The position numbers and the translations under genes are program-made. A DNA stretch of 64,000 nt, from contig NZ_VIUE01000001.1 of the NCBI RefSeq assembly GCF_007828215.1, positions 460,528 through 524,527 on the forward strand, given 5' to 3'. Of the stretch, positions 8,349-18,566 are shown one piece after another (the first letter of the stretch is position 1; every line of letters starts with the position of its first letter). This DNA comes from Pseudomonas sp. SJZ074 (GTDB taxonomy: Bacteria; Pseudomonadota; Gammaproteobacteria; Pseudomonadales; Pseudomonadaceae). The notes beneath the pieces were generated by a model. That model ran no database searches. It was not told the origin of the DNA and saw only the letters and a list, made by a program, of their open reading frames with translations.

Positions 8349-10064
8349 ATGTCCTTCTCCGCTCCACCGCTATTCGCCGCCTGGCGCCAAAGCTGGCGGG
8401 CCGGTTATACCCTTGAAAGCCTGCGGGGCGACCTGGTGGCCGGGCTGACGGTCGGGATCATCGCCATTCCCCTGGCGATGGCCCTGGCAATCGCGGTGGG
8501 CGTACCGCCGCAACACGGCTTGTACACGGTGCTGGTGGCCGCACCGCTGATCGCCCTGACCGGTGGCTCGCGTTTCAACGTGAGCGGGCCGACGGCGGCA
8601 TTCGTGGTGATCCTGCTGCCCATCACCCAGCAGTACGGGCTAGGCGGCCTGCTGCTGTGCACGATGCTGGCCGGGCTGATTCTGGTCGCTTTAGGATTGA
8701 TGCGCGCCGGGCGGTTGATCCAGTACATCCCCTATCCGGTCATCCTCGGTTTCACCGCCGGCATCGGCGTGGTCATCGCCACCCTGCAACTGAAGGATCT
8801 GTTGGGCCTGACGACCACCGGCCAGGCCCGACACTACATTGAACAACTGGGCGAGCTGATCGTAGCACTGCCGGGGGCCCACTTCGGTGACAGTCTCATC
8901 GGTGCCGCGTGCCTGGCGGTCTTGATCGTCTGGCCACGCTGGGTTCCGCGGGTGCCGGGCCACCTCGTCGCCCTGCTGGTCGGTGCATTGCTGGGGCTGG
9001 CACTGGAGCGCGGCGGGTGGTCAGTGGCGACACTGGGGGAACGCTTCAGTTATGTCGTCAACGGCATCAACCATCCCGGGATTCCACCGTTCCTACCGAG
9101 CTTCGACTGGCCCTGGAATCTTCCTGACGGCCAGGGGCGACCGTTGGTGCTGTCCTACGACCTGATCCGACAGTTGCTGTCACCCGCCTTCGCCATTGCC
9201 ATGCTCGGCGCCATCGAGTCGCTGTTATGCGCAGTGGTGGCGGACGGCATGACCGGCAGCAAGCACGATCCCAACGCAGAGCTGATGGGCCAAGGCCTGG
9301 GCAACCTGGTGGCGCCGCTGTTCGGCGGCATCACCGCCACCGCCGCGATTGCCCGCAGCGCCACCAACGTGCGCAGCGGCGCGTCTTCGCCCTTGGCGTC
9401 GATCATCCACAGTCTCGTGGTGCTGGCGGCGATCGTGCTGTTGGCGCCGCTGTTCAGCTACCTGCCCATGGCCGCGCTGGCGGCGCTGCTGGTGATGGTC
9501 GCCTGGAACATGAGCGAAGCCGGGCACGTGCTGCACACCCTGCGCATCGCCCCGCGTAGCGATGTACTGGTGCTGCTGACCTGCCTGGGCCTGACGGTGC
9601 TGTTCGACATGGTCCTGGCGGTTTCCGTCGGCCTGCTGCTGGCGGCCGGGCTGTTTATCAAGCGCATGAGCGAGCTGACCGACAGCACCGAACTGCCGCG
9701 GCACTTTCATCAAGCCTTGCAGGACATGCCTGAGCATGTGCGTTGCTACGAGATTCGCGGCCCACTGTTCTTCGGCGCGGCAGAAAAGGCCCTGGACGTG
9801 CTGCGTCGGTTCGATCCGGGGGTCCGCGTCGTGGTGGTGGAAATGAGCGCCGTGCCGATGCTGGACATGACTGCATTGGCGGCGTTTGAAAATATCCTGA
9901 AGGACTATCGCAAGCAGAACATCGGCCTGATCCTGGTCGCCACCGCGCCGCGGGTGCGCCTGAAACTGCGCCGCGCCGGCATTCATCGCGAGCAGCGCAA
10001 ACTGGCGTACGTGCAGACCCTGGAGCAGGCGCGGATCAAAAGCCAGCAGTGGTTGGCAGCTTGA
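8349..10064 (+). CDS. SulP-family inorganic anion transporter with STAS domain
   Basis: A 571-residue inner-membrane transporter. About 11-14 hydrophobic helices span residues 25-430, including the SulP signature region (GLYTVLVAAPLIALTGGS near 58 and FNVSGPTAAFVV near 76). The C-terminal STAS domain (about 460-560) has the MLDMTAL loop equivalent to the anti-sigma-antagonist phosphorylation site, with Thr in place of Ser. SulP proteins carry sulfate, bicarbonate or dicarboxylates; the substrate here is unknown. GAGGAG lies ahead of the ATG. Unlike BicA-linked sulP genes, no carbonic anhydrase gene is adjacent. Confidence 0.9.
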   Translation: MSFSAPPLFAAWRQSWRAGYTLESLRGDLVAGLTVGIIAIPLAMALAIAVGVPPQHGLYTVLVAAPLIALTGGSRFNVSGPTAAFVVILLPITQQYGLGGLLLCTMLAGLILVALGLMRAGRLIQYIPYPVILGFTAGIGVVIATLQLKDLLGLTTTGQARHYIEQLGELIVALPGAHFGDSLIGAACLAVLIVWPRWVPRVPGHLVALLVGALLGLALERGGWSVATLGERFSYVVNGINHPGIPPFLPSFDWPWNLPDGQGRPLVLSYDLIRQLLSPAFAIAMLGAIESLLCAVVADGMTGSKHDPNAELMGQGLGNLVAPLFGGITATAAIARSATNVRSGASSPLASIIHSLVVLAAIVLLAPLFSYLPMAALAALLVMVAWNMSEAGHVLHTLRIAPRSDVLVLLTCLGLTVLFDMVLAVSVGLLLAAGLFIKRMSELTDSTELPRHFHQALQDMPEHVRCYEIRGPLFFGAAEKALDVLRRFDPGVRVVVVEMSAVPMLDMTALAAFENILKDYRKQNIGLILVATAPRVRLKLRRAGIHREQRKLAYVQTLEQARIKSQQWLAA

Positions 10065-10072
10065 GAGCAAAG

Positions 10073-10099
10073 CTGTGGGAGCAACGCTTGCTCCCACAG
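10073..10099. repeat. Single REP palindrome between convergent genes
   Basis: CTGTGGGAGC and GCTCCCACAG flank a short loop in the 48-base gap between sulP and wbuC. It could terminate transcription from both sides, though it has no T-tract. Confidence 0.8.
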
Positions 10100-10112
10100 G
10101 ATGAACCGCACC

Positions 10113-10586
10113 TTAATCGAACTGAGCACGCATCCATGCCTGGTACTCGGCCACGCCCGCCTCGCCCTCGCGGGGCGCCCAGTGGGCCAGCTCGCCGTCA
10201 CCCACGGGCCGGTAAGGACCGGCCTTGCACTCGAACATCAGACTGTCGGCTTCCAGTACCACCAGGCCGTGATATACACCCGCCGGCAGGTCGACCCCGA
10301 GGCAATCGCCTCCGGCCTGAAGGATGCGCTTGTCCGTCACCGCACCGGCGCCGTCGAAGATCAACACACCCAGACGGCCCCTGAGCACCAGCAGGGTTTC
10401 CGCCTTGTCGGCACTGAGGTGACGATGGGGCGGGATGTAGGTGGAAGGCTGCAACCCCACCGCCATGCGATGGCAGGGTTCGTCCATCCGATGGAAGTTG
10501 TGGTGCTGCCGCCCGCGAGGGCTGGTCGCGGCTTTCTCGGCCAGCTCAGCGAACAGTGTCTGATCCAGGAACCCCGGCCGAGACAT
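10113..10586 (-). CDS. wbuC: WbuC-family cupin-fold metalloprotein
   Basis: A 157-residue protein with the WbuC pattern: HHNFH and DEPCHRM near residues 28-40, YIPPHRH at about 50-56 (metal-binding His pair) and ETLLVLRGRLGVLIF as the cupin core, with a later PAGVYHGL His. In enterobacteria wbuC is found in O-antigen clusters; here it is downstream of hpt with a 3-base gap, so an O-antigen role is not suggested by context. Enzymatic activity is unknown. Confidence 0.85.
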   Translation of the reverse strand: MSRPGFLDQTLFAELAEKAATSPRGRQHHNFHRMDEPCHRMAVGLQPSTYIPPHRHLSADKAETLLVLRGRLGVLIFDGAGAVTDKRILQAGGDCLGVDLPAGVYHGLVVLEADSLMFECKAGPYRPVGDGELAHWAPREGEAGVAEYQAWMRAQFD

Positions 10587-10589
10587 CGA

Positions 10590-11147
10590 TCACATGCCCT
10601 TGACGGCGAAAATACCGTTGGCGTTGCGCCAGTAACCTTTGTAGTCCATGCCATAACCGAAGATGTAGCGGTCGACGCAGGGCAGTCCGACGAAATCGGC
10701 CTTCAGGTCGGGACGGGCCTTGCGGTCGTGGTCCTTGTCGATCAACACGGCGGTGTGCACGGCGCGGGCGCCGGCATGCCTGCAGAAGTCGATGATCGCG
10801 CCCAGGGTATGCCCCTCGTCGAGGATGTCGTCGATGATCAACACGTCACGGTCGATGAACGAGACTTCCGGCTTGGCTTTCCAGAACAGGTCGCCGCCGC
10901 TGGTTTCGTTGCGATAACGGGTGGCATGCAGGTACGACGCCTCCAACGGGAAGTTCAGGTAGGTCAGCAACTTGCCGGAGAAAATCAGCCCGCCGTTCAT
11001 GACACAGAACACCACCGGATTGGAATCGGCCAGTTGGTCGTTGATCTGCGCACCGACCCGGGCAATGGCTGCTTCGACTTCGGCTTCGGTGTACAGGCAA
11101 TCAGCCTCCGCCATAATTTGACGGATATGCTCGAGATCAGCGGACAT
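10590..11147 (-). CDS. hpt: Hypoxanthine-guanine phosphoribosyltransferase
   Basis: A 185-residue purine-salvage enzyme that makes IMP or GMP from hypoxanthine or guanine and PRPP. The PRPP-binding motif VLIIDDILDEGHTLG lies near 101-115; the VMNGGLIFSG PPi loop near 48 and the ALHATRYR-like loop (YLHATRYR) near 71. The ATG at 11147 follows GGAGAG; the extra upstream frame is not used. It is divergent from upp across 161 bases, so purine and pyrimidine salvage genes sit side by side. Confidence 0.93.
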   Translation of the reverse strand: MSADLEHIRQIMAEADCLYTEAEVEAAIARVGAQINDQLADSNPVVFCVMNGGLIFSGKLLTYLNFPLEASYLHATRYRNETSGGDLFWKAKPEVSFIDRDVLIIDDILDEGHTLGAIIDFCRHAGARAVHTAVLIDKDHDRKARPDLKADFVGLPCVDRYIFGYGMDYKGYWRNANGIFAVKGM

Positions 11148-11308
11148 GGTGCTCTCCAGAGGGGCAGGTTCGGAAAAACGGGCAAAGGTACGCATCCCGC
11201 CCGGCCAGATCAAGGGTTTGTGGACTAACGTTCTGTATTGTCTATAGGACAAGCCATCGGGATAGATTAATCTAGCCCGGTTTTTTTGCCCGCCGCCGGA
11301 GCCTTCCC

Positions 11309-11947
11309 ATGCCTATCCTCGAGATCCGCCATCCGCTGATCAGACATAAACTCGGCCTGATGCGTCGCGCCGATATCAGCACGAAGAACTTCCGCGAGCT
11401 CGCCCAGGAAGTCGGTGCGCTGCTCACCTACGAAGCCACCAAGGACCTGCCACTGGAATCCTACGAGATCGACGGCTGGGCCGGTGCGGTCCAGGTGGAG
11501 AAAATCGCCGGCAAGAAGATCACCGTGGTGCCGATCCTGCGCGCCGGCATCGGCATGCTCGAAGGTGTGCTGAGCCTGATCCCGGGTGCCAAGGTCAGCG
11601 CCGTGGGCGTGGCTCGCAACGAAGAAACGCTGCAGGCCCACACCTACCTGGAAAAACTGGTGCCGGAAATCGACGAGCGCCTGGCGATGATCATCGATCC
11701 GATGCTCGCCACCGGCGGTTCCATGGTCGCCACCATCGACCTGCTGAAAAAAGCCGGTTGCCGCGACATCCGTGCCATGGTCCTGGTTGCCGCCCCCGAA
11801 GGCATCAAGGTGGTCCAGGACGCTCATCCGGACGTGACCATCTATACCGCCTCCATCGACCAGAAACTCAACGAGCACGGCTACATCATCCCGGGCCTGG
11901 GCGATGCCGGCGACAAGATCTTCGGCACCAAGCAGAAGGACGCTTGA
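11309..11947 (+). CDS. upp: Uracil phosphoribosyltransferase
   Basis: A 212-residue enzyme that forms UMP from uracil and PRPP. Visible motifs are [11 protein letters not shown] (near 78-88) and the PRPP loop [13 protein letters not shown] (near 127-139), plus the C-terminal uracil-binding [16 protein letters not shown]. Length matches the family exactly. It is followed after 2 bases by uraA, the uptake partner, as in many bacteria. Confidence 0.97.
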   Translation: MPILEIRHPLIRHKLGLMRRADISTKNFRELAQEVGALLTYEATKDLPLESYEIDGWAGAVQVEKIAGKKITVVPILRAGIGMLEGVLSLIPGAKVSAVGVARNEETLQAHTYLEKLVPEIDERLAMIIDPMLATGGSMVATIDLLKKAGCRDIRAMVLVAAPEGIKVVQDAHPDVTIYTASIDQKLNEHGYIIPGLGDAGDKIFGTKQKDA

Positions 11948-11949
11948 TC

Positions 11950-13224
11950 ATGCAGGACGAGTTCAACGATCCGCTCTGGCGCCAGGTGTTGTCCGGCGCA
12001 CAGATGCTGTTCGTCGCCTTCGGCGCCTTGGTGCTGATGCCGCTGATCACCGGGCTGGACCCGAACGTCGCGCTGTTCACAGCAGGCCTGGGGACGATCC
12101 TGTTCCAGGTCGTCACCGGGCGGCAGGTGCCGGTGTTCCTGGCGTCGAGCTTTGCCTTCATCACCCCGATCATTCTCGCCAAGGGCCAGTTCGGCCTCGC
12201 GGCGACCATGGGCGGCGTGATGGCGGCCGGTTTCGTCTACACCTTCCTGGGCCTGGCCGTGAAGATCAAGGGCACCGGTTTCATCGACCGACTGCTGCCG
12301 CCAGTGGTCATCGGCCCGGTGATCATTTCCATTGGCCTGGCGATGGCGCCGATTGCCGCGAACATGGCGATGGGCAAGGCCGGCGACGGTACCGAGCTGA
12401 TTCATTACCAGACCGCCATGATGATTTCGATGCCGGCCCTGCTCACCACGCTGATTGTCGCGGTGTTCGGCAAAGGTATTTTCCGTCTGGTGCCGATCAT
12501 CTCCGGCGTGCTGGTGGGCTTCGCCATGGCGTTTTTCTTCGGCGTGGTGGACACTGCCAAGATCGCCGCCGCACCGTGGTTCTCCCTGCCGGCCTTCACC
12601 GCCCCCGCGTTCAACTGGCAGGCAATTCTGTTCATCGTGCCGGTGGCCCTGGCGCCGGCCATCGAACACATCGGCGGGGTGATTGCGGTAGGCAGCGTAA
12701 CCGGTCGCGACTACCTGAAAAAGCCCGGCTTGCATCGGACCCTGCTCGGTGACGGCATTGCCACCACCGCGGCCGGTCTGTTTGGCGGTCCGCCTAATAC
12801 CACCTACGCCGAAGTCACCGGCGCCGTGATGCTGACCAAGAACTACAACCCGAAAATCATGACCTGGGCGGCGATCTTTGCCATCGCCCTGGCCTTCATC
12901 GGCAAGTTCGGTGCGCTGCTGCAAAGTATCCCGGTACCGGTCATGGGCGGGATCCTGTGCCTGTTGTTCGGTTCGATTGCGGCGGTGGGCATGAACACCC
13001 TCATCCGCCACAAGATCGACCTGGGCGAAGCACGCAATCTGGTGATCGTTTCGGTGACACTGGTGTTCGGCATCGGCGGCGTATTGGTGGGGACCGGCAC
13101 CGGCCCGGATGACTTCGGCCTCAAAGGCATCGCGCTGTGCGCGGTGGTGGCGATCGGGCTGAACCTGCTGCTGCCGGGTAATGACGGTTGGAAGCAGAAG
13201 AAGGCGGATGAACCGCTGCTCTGA
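11950..13224 (+). CDS. uraA: Uracil permease (NCS2 family)
   Basis: A 424-residue inner-membrane nucleobase:proton symporter with about 14 hydrophobic helices. NCS2 landmarks are seen: SSFAFITPI near 74 (uracil-site helix), APAIEHIGGVIAVGSVTGRD near 236-255 with the key Glu, and GLFGGPPNTTYAEVTG near 276-291 carrying the second conserved Glu. The start 2 bases after the upp stop shows operon coupling. The longer upstream frame (from 11758) is an out-of-frame shadow of upp. Confidence 0.95.
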   Translation: MQDEFNDPLWRQVLSGAQMLFVAFGALVLMPLITGLDPNVALFTAGLGTILFQVVTGRQVPVFLASSFAFITPIILAKGQFGLAATMGGVMAAGFVYTFLGLAVKIKGTGFIDRLLPPVVIGPVIISIGLAMAPIAANMAMGKAGDGTELIHYQTAMMISMPALLTTLIVAVFGKGIFRLVPIISGVLVGFAMAFFFGVVDTAKIAAAPWFSLPAFTAPAFNWQAILFIVPVALAPAIEHIGGVIAVGSVTGRDYLKKPGLHRTLLGDGIATTAAGLFGGPPNTTYAEVTGAVMLTKNYNPKIMTWAAIFAIALAFIGKFGALLQSIPVPVMGGILCLLFGSIAAVGMNTLIRHKIDLGEARNLVIVSVTLVFGIGGVLVGTGTGPDDFGLKGIALCAVVAIGLNLLLPGNDGWKQKKADEPLL

Positions 13225-13242
13225 TAGGTGTGTTGTCTGATA

Positions 13243-13349
13243 GGGCCTCTTCGCGAGCAAGCCCGCTCCCACAGTGGAACTTCGCGGGTCACAAAACTTG
13301 TGTACATCGCAGATCCCATGTGGGAGCGGGCTTGCTCGCGAAAGGGCCC
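13243..13349. repeat. REP doublet between uraA and hemH
   Basis: TTCGCGAGCAAGCCCGCTCCCACA and its inverted copy are separated by about 50 bases, and the outer bases GGGCC(C/T) are also paired. It lies between convergent uraA and hemH. Confidence 0.9.
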
Positions 13350-13356
13350 TTGAATA

Positions 13357-14382
13357 TTACAAAGCGATCGGCGCCCGTTCGCACAACGTGCTCAACGCCT
13401 CGGCCCATTGCGGCTGGTCGTTGAGACACGGCACCAGTACCAATTCCTCCCCCCCGGCCTCGCGGAACTGCTCGCGCCCGCGATCACCGATTTCCTCCAG
13501 GGTCTCGATGCAGTCGGCCACGAACGCCGGACACATCACCAGCACCTTCTTGACCCCGCTTTTGGCCAATTCTTCCAGGCGCGTTTCGGTGTAGGGCTCG
13601 ATCCACTTGGCGCGGCCGAGTCGGGACTGGAACGACACCGACCATTGGCCTTCCTTGAGGCCCATCTGCCGGGCGAACAGTTCGGCCGTGCGAATGCACT
13701 GGGCGCGGTAGCAGGTCGCGATAACCTCCGGCGGCGCGTTCTTGCAGCAGTCGGCATCCTTGAAGCAATGAAACCCCGTCGGGTCGAGCTTGGTCAGGTG
13801 CCGCTCCGGCAAGCCATGGAAACTCAACAGCAGGTGATCGTAATCCTGCGCCAGATAAGGCCTGGCACTGGCAACCAGAGCGTCGAGGTATTCCGGCTGA
13901 TCGTAGAACGGCTGGAGAATCGAGAACTGCACGTCGAGCTTCCTGTCCCGCACGACCCGCTTGGCTTCTTCGACCACAGTGGTGACGGTGCTGTCAGCAA
14001 ACTGCGGGTACAACGGTGCCAGCGTGATCTTCTTGTGCCCCTGGCTCGCCAGGCGTACCAGTGCCGACTCAATGGACGGTTCGCCGTAACGCATCGCCAA
14101 TTCCACCGGACCTTGGGTCCACTGGGCGGCCATCGCCTGTTGCAGCCGGCGGCTGAGCACCACCAGCGGCGAACCTTCCTCCCACCAGATCGAGGCGTAG
14201 GCGTGGGCAGATTGCTCGGGGCGCTTGATCAGGATCAGCGACACCAGCAAACGCCGCACCACCCATGGCAGGTCGATGACATACGGGTCCATCAGGAATT
14301 GATTGAGGTAGCGGCGTACATCGGCCACCGAAGTGGAGGCAGGCGAACCCAGATTCACCAGAAGCAACGCGTGATCGGTCAT
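13357..14382 (-). CDS. hemH: Ferrochelatase
   Basis: A 341-residue enzyme inserting Fe2+ into protoporphyrin IX, the last step of haem synthesis, at the inner membrane. LLVNLGSP at residues 6-13, [11 protein letters not shown] near 185-195 (the catalytic His) and the C-terminal [15 protein letters not shown] block (Glu catalytic) are present. AGGA precedes the ATG. It overlaps nothing and lies 13 bases downstream of the epimerase gene, so both are probably one transcript. Confidence 0.96.
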   Translation of the reverse strand: MTDHALLLVNLGSPASTSVADVRRYLNQFLMDPYVIDLPWVVRRLLVSLILIKRPEQSAHAYASIWWEEGSPLVVLSRRLQQAMAAQWTQGPVELAMRYGEPSIESALVRLASQGHKKITLAPLYPQFADSTVTTVVEEAKRVVRDRKLDVQFSILQPFYDQPEYLDALVASARPYLAQDYDHLLLSFHGLPERHLTKLDPTGFHCFKDADCCKNAPPEVIATCYRAQCIRTAELFARQMGLKEGQWSVSFQSRLGRAKWIEPYTETRLEELAKSGVKKVLVMCPAFVADCIETLEEIGDRGREQFREAGGEELVLVPCLNDQPQWAEALSTLCERAPIAL

Positions 14383-14395
14383 GCAACGTCCTATT

Positions 14396-15295
14396 TCAAA
14401 AGCGGCCGGACAAATCGTCCAGAGCCGCAGGCAAATCCGTGAACCGGAAAGTGAAACCCGCCGCCTGCAACCGGGCCGGCGTGGCGCGCTGGCCGCCCAG
14501 CAACAGCGATGACAATTCCCCCAGTGCGACTTTCAATACCAGCTCCGGCATCGGCATCACGGCGGGCCGATTCAACACGTGTCCCAGGGCCTTGGCGAAA
14601 TCGCGGTTACGCACCGGGTTCGGCGCGCAGGCATTATAAGGACCGCTGGCGTCATCGCGGTGCAGAAGAAAATCAATCAGGGCGATTTGATCGTCGATGT
14701 GGACCCATGGCATCCATTGCCGACCATTGCCGATACGCCCACCCAACGCCAGTTTGAAGGGCAATAACAGCCGCGACAAAAAGCCGCCCTCGGCGGACAG
14801 GACCAGGCCGGTACGGACCAGTACCACGCGTATGCCCATGGCCTCGGCCCGTTGCGCGGTTTCTTCCCAGGCGATGCACAATTGGCTGGCGAAATCCTCG
14901 CTGACCGGCCCCGACTCCTCGGTCAATTCCCGTTCGCCGCCGTCGCCGTACCAGCCCACTGCGGAACCTGAAATCAACACGGTGGGCTTCTGCTCGCAGC
15001 GCTCCAGCCACGCCAGCAAAACCTCGGTCAAGGTCACGCGACTGCTCCATAACAACATCTTGCGCTTATGGGTCCAGGGCCGATCGGCAATCGGCGCTCC
15101 GGCGAGGTTGACCACCGCGTCCACCGGCTCGTCGATCTCATCGAGCCTGGCGACGCCCCGCACCTGCGTCCCACAGATTTTCGCCATCTCTGCGGGTCGG
15201 CGACTCCATACCGTCAGCCGATGTCCTTGCTCCAACCAGAGGCGGCAAAGCTGACGTCCGATCAAACCAGTACCGCCGGTCAGCAATATGTGCAT
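14396..15295 (-). CDS. TIGR01777-family NAD-dependent epimerase/oxidoreductase (YfcH-like)
   Basis: A 299-residue extended SDR. The nucleotide motif [11 protein letters not shown] is at residues 7-17, followed by VWSRRP and the [13 protein letters not shown] block typical of YfcH. The C-terminal half contains [13 protein letters not shown] and the family-specific [17 protein letters not shown]. The substrate is unknown. GAGGAACATCTC precedes the ATG. It is divergent from the FAD oxidoreductase gene, whose TGTACA sites lie in the shared 196-base gap. Confidence 0.88.
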   Translation of the reverse strand: MHILLTGGTGLIGRQLCRLWLEQGHRLTVWSRRPAEMAKICGTQVRGVARLDEIDEPVDAVVNLAGAPIADRPWTHKRKMLLWSSRVTLTEVLLAWLERCEQKPTVLISGSAVGWYGDGGERELTEESGPVSEDFASQLCIAWEETAQRAEAMGIRVVLVRTGLVLSAEGGFLSRLLLPFKLALGGRIGNGRQWMPWVHIDDQIALIDFLLHRDDASGPYNACAPNPVRNRDFAKALGHVLNRPAVMPMPELVLKVALGELSSLLLGGQRATPARLQAAGFTFRFTDLPAALDDLSGRF

Positions 15296-15416
15296 GAGAT
15301 GTTCCTCGTAGCGCGTTTTACCCGGCCCACTAGTCTATTTTTATAAGCAGGGATTTTTCGTATCGGGCAGGGTCTGTGTTTAACAATAGGTCAACCTGTC
15401 CAAACGCGAACGGTAA

Positions 15417-16478
<1,062 letters not shown>

Positions 16479-16569
16479 AGCGCGTCACCCTGCGCCACCC
16501 GCTGCTGTCGAACGAGACGGCAGCCTACCCGCGAGTAACGCCAGCGGTTCTCCCACCCGGCAAACCAGG

Positions 16570-16630
16570 TTGACTTGTACAGCCATGGATCTATGATGAG
16601 TAAAATTGTACAAAAATCACATTTTGTACA
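16570..16630 (+). promoter_or_regulatory. Promoter with three TGTACA operators ahead of the DUF523-LitR-phrB operon
   Basis: TTGACT (16570-16575) and TATGAT (16592-16597), 16 bases apart, form a possible promoter with a TGTACA palindrome at 16576-16581 inside the spacer. Two more, TTGTACA at 16607-16612 and 16625-16630, are exactly 12 bases apart. The -N12- arrangement and spacer position fit a MerR-family LitR repressor or activator acting on its own operon. Seen in sequence: the palindromes; inferred: the regulator and the -35/-10. Confidence 0.65.
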
Positions 16631-16652
16631 AGTTTATACGCCAGAGGTCTTC

Positions 16653-17615
16653 ATGCCCGACTCAGCCGCCATCCGCCCGAAAATCGCCGTCAGCGCTTGT
16701 CTGATGGGAGCAGAAGTTCGCTTCAACGGCGGGCACAAGCAATCGCAGCTGTGCAGTCGTCTCCTCGCGGAGCACTTTGATTTCGTGCCGGTCTGCCCGG
16801 AAGTCGCCATCGGCCTGGGCATTCCGAGAGAACCGATCCGGTTGGTGGGCAATCCCGAACGCCCCGAGGTGCTCGGCACGGTGACACAGGGCCTCAACGT
16901 GACTCGCCCGTTGGTTGATTACGCTCGGCAGATGGCTGCGGAACTGGACGACATCTGCGGCTACATTTTCATGCAGAAATCGCCGTCATGCGGTCTGGAG
17001 CGGGTCAAGGTCTATGACCATAACGGTGCGTCGCAGCCAGGTGGCGGACGTGGCATCTATGCACAGGCATTCTGCGCGCGCCATCCGGACCTGCCGGTGG
17101 AGGAAGATGGCCGCCTCAACGATCCGGTACTGCGGGAGAATTTCCTGACCCGGGTGTTCGCCTACGCCGCCTGGCAATCACTGCGTCGCAAAGGCCTGAC
17201 CCGGCGCGACCTGATTGCGTTCCACTCGCGCTACAAGTACCTGCTGATGGCTCATAACCCTGTGCAATACAAAGTCCTGGGCAACCTGTTGGGCAACATG
17301 GGCAAGACCGACCCCAACGAGTTGGGTCCGCGATATTTCAGCGCACTGATGGCCGCCCTGAAAAAATGCGCTACCCGCCGCACCCATACCAATGTGTTGC
17401 AGCACCTGAGCGGTTATCTCAAACGTGCCATCGACGCCGAGGACAAACAGGAAGTCCAGCATCTCATCGCCCAGTACCGTCTCGGCATCGTACCGCTGGT
17501 CGTGCCGCTGACCTTGCTCAAGCATCACCTTCGCCTGCATCCCGATCCCTATCTGGCGCAGCAGGTCTACCTGCAACCGCACCCGGAAAATCTCAGTTTG
17601 CGGAACGCCATCTGA
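16653..17615 (+). CDS. DUF523 and DUF1722 domain protein (YbgA-like)
   Basis: A 320-residue two-domain protein. DUF523 (about 10-150) has conserved Cys residues: VSACLMG near 12, PVCPEV near 49, and KSPSCGLERVKVYD near 109, a pattern suggesting metal or Fe-S binding. DUF1722 (about 190-305) contains FHSRYKYLLMAHNP and LGNLLGNM. The same gene neighbours photolyase in many proteobacteria, which supports a linked role in DNA repair or light response, but the activity is unknown. The ATG at 16653 is chosen by AGAGG; the stop overlaps the next start (TGATG). Confidence 0.88.
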   Translation: MPDSAAIRPKIAVSACLMGAEVRFNGGHKQSQLCSRLLAEHFDFVPVCPEVAIGLGIPREPIRLVGNPERPEVLGTVTQGLNVTRPLVDYARQMAAELDDICGYIFMQKSPSCGLERVKVYDHNGASQPGGGRGIYAQAFCARHPDLPVEEDGRLNDPVLRENFLTRVFAYAAWQSLRRKGLTRRDLIAFHSRYKYLLMAHNPVQYKVLGNLLGNMGKTDPNELGPRYFSALMAALKKCATRRTHTNVLQHLSGYLKRAIDAEDKQEVQHLIAQYRLGIVPLVVPLTLLKHHLRLHPDPYLAQQVYLQPHPENLSLRNAI

Positions 17616-18553
17616 TGAAAGGCGATACCGACTCCAGTGCTCGCGAAGACCTTGGCAGCGATTTCGCCCAGGCCCTGGCAGACGGCTGGCTACCCATACG
17701 CGAAGTGGCGCGGCGAACCGGTGTCAACGCCGTGACGTTGCGCGCCTGGGAGCGCCGTTATGGCCTGATCGTGCCGTTACGCACGCCCAAGGGACACCGG
17801 TTGTTCAACGCCGAACATGTGCAGCGAATCCAGAGCATCCTCACCTGGATCGACCGGGGCGTGACGGTCAGCAAGATCAAGCCCTTGCTCGACACGCCGC
17901 AACCGCCCACCGAACCTCAGGACAACGACTGGCTGCGCCAGCGTCATGCCCTCGCCCTGGCAGTGACGCAACTGGCCGAGCGCCAGGTCGATGACCTGGT
18001 CAACCAGGCCATGGGCTTGTACCCACCCTGGACCGTGTGCGAGCAGTTGCTGTTGCCCTTGCTCGAGGAGCTGCAATTGCGTTGGCAAGGCCAGTTCGGC
18101 GCACAGCTGGAGCGGGTGTTCCTTTACTCCTGGCTGCGCAGCAAATGCGGCAGCCGGATCTACCACAACAACCGTCAGCTACGCGGCGCGCCGTTGCTAT
18201 TGGTCAACCAGTCGGACGTTCCCCTGGAACCGGGTGTGTGGCTCACCGCCTGGCTGGCGAGCAGTGCCGGTTGTCCAGTGGAGGTCTTCGACGGGCCGAT
18301 ACCGGCGGGCGAACTGGCCTTGGCGGTCGAACGCCTCAAGGCCCGCGGTGTACTGCTGTATTCCAGCCACGCCATGAACCTGTCCCAACTGCCCAGGCTG
18401 CTGAATGGAATCGACTGCCCGATCATCGTGGCCGGCACCGCCGCTTCGATCCATCACGCCAAATTGTCCACCGGCATCTCGACGAAGGACATCGCCTGGG
18501 CCGAAGACCCGTTAGCGGCTTACCGCGAGCTGGGTCGCAGAGCACTTCTTTGA
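17615..18553 (+). CDS. MerR-family regulator of LitR/CarH type, probable light-response regulator
   Basis: A 312-residue regulator. The MerR helix-turn-helix is at about 27-95 (PIREVARRTGVNAVTLRAWERRYG, then TPKGHRLF, the wing). The C-terminal half has the helical and flavodoxin-like layout of B12-binding CarH/LitR proteins, but the EXHXXG/DXHXXG cobalamin motif is not visible, as in the Pseudomonas LitR class that relies on a separate LOV photoreceptor (known for P. putida PplR1/PplR2). It starts inside the stop of the preceding gene and is 13 bases before phrB, so it is autoregulated within the operon if the TGTACA sites are its targets. No LOV gene is in this window. Confidence 0.82.
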   Translation: MKGDTDSSAREDLGSDFAQALADGWLPIREVARRTGVNAVTLRAWERRYGLIVPLRTPKGHRLFNAEHVQRIQSILTWIDRGVTVSKIKPLLDTPQPPTEPQDNDWLRQRHALALAVTQLAERQVDDLVNQAMGLYPPWTVCEQLLLPLLEELQLRWQGQFGAQLERVFLYSWLRSKCGSRIYHNNRQLRGAPLLLVNQSDVPLEPGVWLTAWLASSAGCPVEVFDGPIPAGELALAVERLKARGVLLYSSHAMNLSQLPRLLNGIDCPIIVAGTAASIHHAKLSTGISTKDIAWAEDPLAAYRELGRRALL

Positions 18554-18566
18554 AATGGAAAACCCC

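Noticed and set aside
8349..10064. BicA-type bicarbonate transporter with a linked carbonic anhydrase
   Set aside because: The only carbonic anhydrase gene in the window is over 40 kb away, so there is no operon link to fix the substrate.
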